Positions 6,474 to 8,753 of a DNA stretch of 8,753 nt are shown here, piece after piece. A program made the translations under genes and the position numbers. The notes beneath the pieces are model-generated. The model was given only the letters and a program-made list of their open reading frames with translations, ran no database searches and was not told where the DNA came from. Source of the stretch: an uncultured Oscillospiraceae bacterium (GTDB taxonomy: Bacteria; Bacillota; Clostridia; Oscillospirales; Oscillospiraceae). The stretch's first letter is position 1, and every line of letters begins with the position of its first letter. The DNA lies in NCBI GenBank assembly GCA_944385065.1, contig CALWVX010000071.1:1-8753 (forward strand), read 5' to 3'.

Positions 6474-6531
6474 CACCATGACAGATCAAATGGATGGGCC
6501 GCGGAGACGGGGCCCGGGTCTTGTCGTGTGT

Positions 6532-6540
6532 CGCAGGAGG
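6532..6540 (+). repeat. Upstream copy of the terminator 5' arm (CGCAGGAGG)
   Basis: CGCAGGAGG here is identical to the 5' arm of the terminator at 6603-6611, with 62 bases between the copies. Either copy can pair perfectly over 9 bp with CCTCCTGCG at 6620-6628. This copy sits 2 nt before the 3' arm of the long-range helix. It could act as an antiterminator arm when that helix is open. AGGAGG is also a common Shine-Dalgarno sequence, so part of the match may be coincidence. Confidence 0.55.
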
Positions 6541-6602
6541 AATTGCGCAGCTTCCCACCTTTGGCAGTCTGAGCGGAGTTTCGGCTCCGCCGCGCGCTTT
6601 GC

Positions 6603-6635
6603 CGCAGGAGGGATGGTTACCTCCTGCGTTTTTTT
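6603..6635 (+). terminator. Intrinsic terminator (attenuator) before the ABC-F gene
   Basis: CGCAGGAGG (6603-6611) and CCTCCTGCG (6620-6628) form a perfect 9-bp stem with the 8-nt loop GATGGTTA, followed directly by seven T (6629-6635). It lies downstream of a strong promoter and upstream of the ABC-F ORF, so that gene can be expressed only by read-through. The CCTCCT in the 3' arm is also complementary to the ABC-F Shine-Dalgarno AGGAGG at 6648-6653. Confidence 0.92.
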
Positions 6636-6659
6636 GCGCGAAGCGACAGGAGGAGCGAC

Positions 6660-8183
6660 ATGTCTCAGATTACCGTATCCAATTTAGAATTTACCTATGA
6701 GGGAGACTATACCCCCGTATTTGAGGGGCTGAATCTCCAACTGGACACCAGCTGGAAACTGGGGCTGGTAGGGCGGAACGGGCGGGGCAAGACCACGCTG
6801 CTGCGGCTGCTGTCCGGAGAGCTGGAGGGGAGGGGAACCATTGGAACAGACTTCCCCTGTCTCAGGTGGCCCCGGCCGGTGACCGATCCCGCCCGGCCGG
6901 TCCGGGAACTGGCGTTGGCCGAGGTTCCGCCGGAGGAGGAGTGGCGGCTGCTCTGGGAGCTGTCCAAGCTGGGACTGGAGGAGGAGACGCTGGACCGGCC
7001 CTTCTCCACTCTGAGCGGCGGAGAGCAGACCCGGGCGCTGCTGGCGGCCCTGTTTCTCCGGGAAGATGTCTATCCCATGATTGACGAGCCCACCAACCAC
7101 CTGGACGCCCAGGGGAGAGAGCTGGTGGCCGACTATCTCAAAGGGCTGGACCGGGGCTTTCTGCTGGTCTCCCATGACCGGGCGTTCCTGGACCGCTGCA
7201 CCGATCATACGCTGGCGCTGAATCGAACGGGGCCGGAACTGATCCGCGGGAATTTTTCAGTCTGGTTCCGGGAGAAGGAGGCGCGGGACCGGAGCGAGCT
7301 GGCCCAGAACGAAAAGCTGAAAGGGGAAATCCGCCGCCTGGAGCAGGCCGCCCGGCGGACAGAGTGCTGGTCCGACCGGGTGGAGCGGAGCAAATACGGA
7401 AGCGAAAACTCCGGACTGAAGGTGGACCGGGGATTTGTGGGCCACAAGTCGGCCAAAATGATGAAGCGGGCGAAGAGTCTGGAAAATCGCCAGCAGAGTG
7501 CCATTCAGGAGAAAACCGCCCTCCTGCGGGACCTGGAGCGCGCGGACGACCTGAAGCTCTTTCCGCTGGTTTACCCGGGCGGCCGGCTGCTGGAGGCCCG
7601 GAATTTGTCCGCCGCCTTTGACGGCCAAAGGGTCGGAAAACCGGTTTCCTTCTCTCTGGAGCCGGGCGGCCGGCTGTGCCTGGAGGGTGGGAACGGCGCG
7701 GGCAAGACCAGTCTGCTGCGCCTGATCCTGGGGGAGGAGGTTCCGCACGAGGGGACGCTGCGGCGCTCCTCCGGTCTGGTGATCTCCTATGTGCCCCAGC
7801 ACTCCGACCATCTGAGCGGTCCCCTGCAGGAGTGGGCGGAGAAACAGGGGGTGGACCGGACGCAGTTTCTCACCATCCTGCGCAAGCTGGATTTTAGCCG
7901 GGAGCTCTTCTCCCGGGATATGGCCGAGTACAGCGCCGGACAGCAGAAGAAGGTCCTTCTGGCTGCCAGCCTGTGTCAGCGGGCCCATCTGTATGTGTGG
8001 GACGAACCGCTGAACTATATCGACCTGTTTTCCCGCATGCAGCTGGAGGAGCTGATCATCCGATACCAGCCCACCATGCTCCTGGTGGAGCACGACCGGG
8101 CGTTTCAGGCCCGAACGGCTACGGAAATCGTATTTCTGGAAAAGGAGGAAAAAAAGCATGGAGGTGCGCGTCGTCCCCTATGA
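6660..8183 (+). CDS. ABC-F ribosome-protection ATPase (Lsa/CplR-like)
   Basis: ABC-F proteins of this type bind the ribosomal E site and displace drugs of the lincosamide, pleuromutilin and streptogramin A kind from the peptidyl transferase centre. The 507-residue protein has two ATPase domains and no membrane segment. NBD1 has GRNGRGKT (38-45), signature LSGGEQ (118-123), YPMIDEPTNHLD (138-149) and SHDRAF (171-176). The linker at about 195-300 has the Lsa-type run CWSDRVERSK...VDRGFVGHKSAKMMKRAKSLENRQQ. NBD2 has GGNGAGKT (343-350), signature YSAGQQ (424-429), VWDEPLNYID (446-455) and EHDRAF (477-482). The opening MSQITVSNLEFTYEGDY and the WKLGLVGRNGRGKTTLLRLL core resemble the Lsa/CplR branch more than Vga or Msr. 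AGGAGG lies 6 nt before the ATG. Resistance spectrum is inferred from family, not shown. Confidence 0.92.
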   Translation: MSQITVSNLEFTYEGDYTPVFEGLNLQLDTSWKLGLVGRNGRGKTTLLRLLSGELEGRGTIGTDFPCLRWPRPVTDPARPVRELALAEVPPEEEWRLLWELSKLGLEEETLDRPFSTLSGGEQTRALLAALFLREDVYPMIDEPTNHLDAQGRELVADYLKGLDRGFLLVSHDRAFLDRCTDHTLALNRTGPELIRGNFSVWFREKEARDRSELAQNEKLKGEIRRLEQAARRTECWSDRVERSKYGSENSGLKVDRGFVGHKSAKMMKRAKSLENRQQSAIQEKTALLRDLERADDLKLFPLVYPGGRLLEARNLSAAFDGQRVGKPVSFSLEPGGRLCLEGGNGAGKTSLLRLILGEEVPHEGTLRRSSGLVISYVPQHSDHLSGPLQEWAEKQGVDRTQFLTILRKLDFSRELFSRDMAEYSAGQQKKVLLAASLCQRAHLYVWDEPLNYIDLFSRMQLEELIIRYQPTMLLVEHDRAFQARTATEIVFLEKEEKKHGGARRPL

Positions 8184-8682
8184 TCCCGCATGGCCCGAAC
8201 AGTTTCAGCGGGAGGCGGAGCGGCTGCGGGCTGTGCTGGGGGAGAACCTGCTGCAGCTGCACCATATCGGGAGCACCGCGGTGCCCGGCCTGTGGGCCAA
8301 GCCCATTCTGGACATTATGCCAGTAGTCCGGGATTTGCGGGAGGTGGATCGGGCCGCTCCGGCGTTCCAAGCGCTCGGCTATGAGTGCATGGGGGAATTC
8401 GGAATCCCGGGCCGCCGATATTTCCGGAAGGGAGGGGAGCGCAGGACCCATCAGGTTCATGTGTTCTCTCTGGCCAGCCGGAGAGACATTGTCCGCCATC
8501 TGGCTGTGCGGGACTATCTGCGGACTCACCCGGATCAGGCGGAGGCATACGGGCGTCTCAAGCGGGCGCTGGCTCTGCGGTATCCCCGCGACATTGAGGG
8601 CTATTGTGATGGAAAGGATGCCTTCGTCAAGGAGCTGGAACGGCGGGCTCTGGTCTGGCGGACCCTGTGCAGGGAAAAATGA
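8158..8682 (+). CDS. GrpB family (UPF0157) nucleotidyltransferase-like protein
   Basis: The 174-residue product belongs to the GrpB/UPF0157 family, which has a nucleotidyltransferase-like fold. The signature HHIGSTAVPGLWAKPILDIMPVV lies at about 35-57, with VVPYDPAWPEQFQREAERLR at the N terminus and the usual GRRYFRKGGERRTHQVHVF segment in the middle. The substrate of the family is not established. The ATG lies 26 nt inside the end of the ABC-F gene, in another frame, with AAGGAGG 9 nt upstream (8142-8148). The two genes are therefore almost certainly on one transcript, and this gene should share the attenuator of the ABC-F gene. Length is typical for the family, and no frame damage is visible. 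Confidence 0.9.
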   Translation: MEVRVVPYDPAWPEQFQREAERLRAVLGENLLQLHHIGSTAVPGLWAKPILDIMPVVRDLREVDRAAPAFQALGYECMGEFGIPGRRYFRKGGERRTHQVHVFSLASRRDIVRHLAVRDYLRTHPDQAEAYGRLKRALALRYPRDIEGYCDGKDAFVKELERRALVWRTLCREK

Positions 8683-8688
8683 ACACAT

Positions 8689-8707
8689 CCACCAGCGAAG
8701 CTGGTGG
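8689..8707. repeat. Hairpin after the GrpB gene
   Basis: CCACCAGC (8689-8696) and GCTGGTGG (8700-8707) form a perfect 8-bp stem with a GAA loop. It starts 7 nt after the GrpB stop. It is followed by TTGTC, not a clean T run, so it is at best a weak terminator. A second short hairpin, GGGC-ATA-GCCC (8720-8730), followed by TTTGTT, lies just beyond. The rest of the window (8708-8753) has no gene. The hairpin may be the subterminal end of a mobile element outside the window, but that cannot be decided here. Confidence 0.4.
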
Positions 8708-8753
8708 TTGTCACCATGCGGGCATAGCCCTTTGTTCCTCGCGGACGCGTACA

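Larger units (their letters stand above)
6427..6635 (+). ncRNA. Attenuator leader RNA of the ABC-F gene
   Basis: About 209 nt lie between the predicted transcription start and the end of an intrinsic terminator, followed by 24 nt to the ABC-F start. In order: a six-codon leader ORF; a long-range helix of 6444-6460 with 6543-6559 (16 pairs, one A-G mismatch); inside it a small hairpin GGGCC/GGCCC (6496-6500, 6511-6515); a GCGGAG/CTCCGC hairpin with a UUCG-type loop (6573-6590); then the terminator at 6603-6635. Family knowledge: ABC-F resistance genes are often controlled by antibiotic-dependent attenuation at such leaders. If read-through is blocked, the short terminated RNA is the main product. 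It lacks the conserved SRP RNA, T-box and tmRNA elements that I would expect to recognise. Confidence 0.75.

Noticed and set aside
6543..6572. Second leader ORF TTG-CGC-AGC-TTC (MRSFPPLAV) after AGGAGG
   Set aside because: Only 2 nt separate AGGAGG from the TTG, too short for initiation. The resemblance to MRKFPC arises because the helix arms are near-palindromic.
6427..6635. Leader RNA as 6S RNA, SRP RNA or T-box
   Set aside because: Its 5' and 3' ends do not pair as in 6S RNA, the SRP GGAAG/GCAG core is absent, and there is no T-box sequence (AGGGTGG...CCGCG) or specifier arrangement.
6430..6687. 85-residue frame across the ABC-F leader
   Set aside because: TTG start without a Shine-Dalgarno site; it runs through the terminator into the ABC-F start and has no recognisable feature. 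The structured RNA explains the region better.
7257..8159. 300-residue minus-strand frame opposite the ABC-F gene
   Set aside because: Shadow ORF in GC-rich DNA; the plus strand carries complete ABC-F motifs over the same bases.

Overview
The window reads as chromosomal DNA of an anaerobic, GC-rich member of the Clostridia, most likely a gut Oscillospirales relative (inference). Support comes from the E-A-B end of an Rnf operon, strong AGGAGG-type ribosome binding sites, a SEDS protein beside a tsaE-tsaB pair, and a Lsa/CplR-like ABC-F gene. No phage genes, transposase genes, CRISPR arrays, tRNAs or rRNAs were seen.

Layout. 1-1726 (+): the end of rnfE, then rnfA and rnfB, the last genes of a ferredoxin:NAD+ oxidoreductase (Rnf) operon. 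A perfect 16-bp symmetric hairpin (1752-1789) follows and probably terminates transcription from both sides. 1807-2991 (-): rodA, a SEDS peptidoglycan polymerase, with a TTG start chosen by a strong Shine-Dalgarno site. 3024-3069: two divergent promoters whose -35 boxes touch, one for rodA and one for tsaE. 3115-4909 (+): a tight tsaE-tsaB-upp operon (t6A tRNA modification plus uracil salvage). 4910-5075: a gap with unusual competing inverted repeats. 5076-6395 (+): a MATE efflux pump. 6392-6659: a near-consensus promoter and a leader of about 230 nt ending in an intrinsic terminator. 6660-8183 (+): a Lsa/CplR-type ABC-F ribosome-protection protein. 8158-8682 (+): a GrpB-family protein, overlapping the ABC-F gene by 26 nt. 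The last 70 bases hold a GC-rich hairpin and no gene.

The part most worth a second look is the ABC-F leader. It has a near-perfect promoter, a six-residue leader ORF (MRKFPC), and a 16-bp long-range helix whose only mismatch falls on the A of that ORF's ATG. It also has a UUCG-type hairpin and a terminator whose 5' arm, CGCAGGAGG, is present as an exact second copy 71 bases upstream. This is the architecture expected of an antibiotic-sensing, ribosome-stalling attenuator. The MATE, ABC-F and GrpB genes together look like a small drug-defence island behind two structured leaders.
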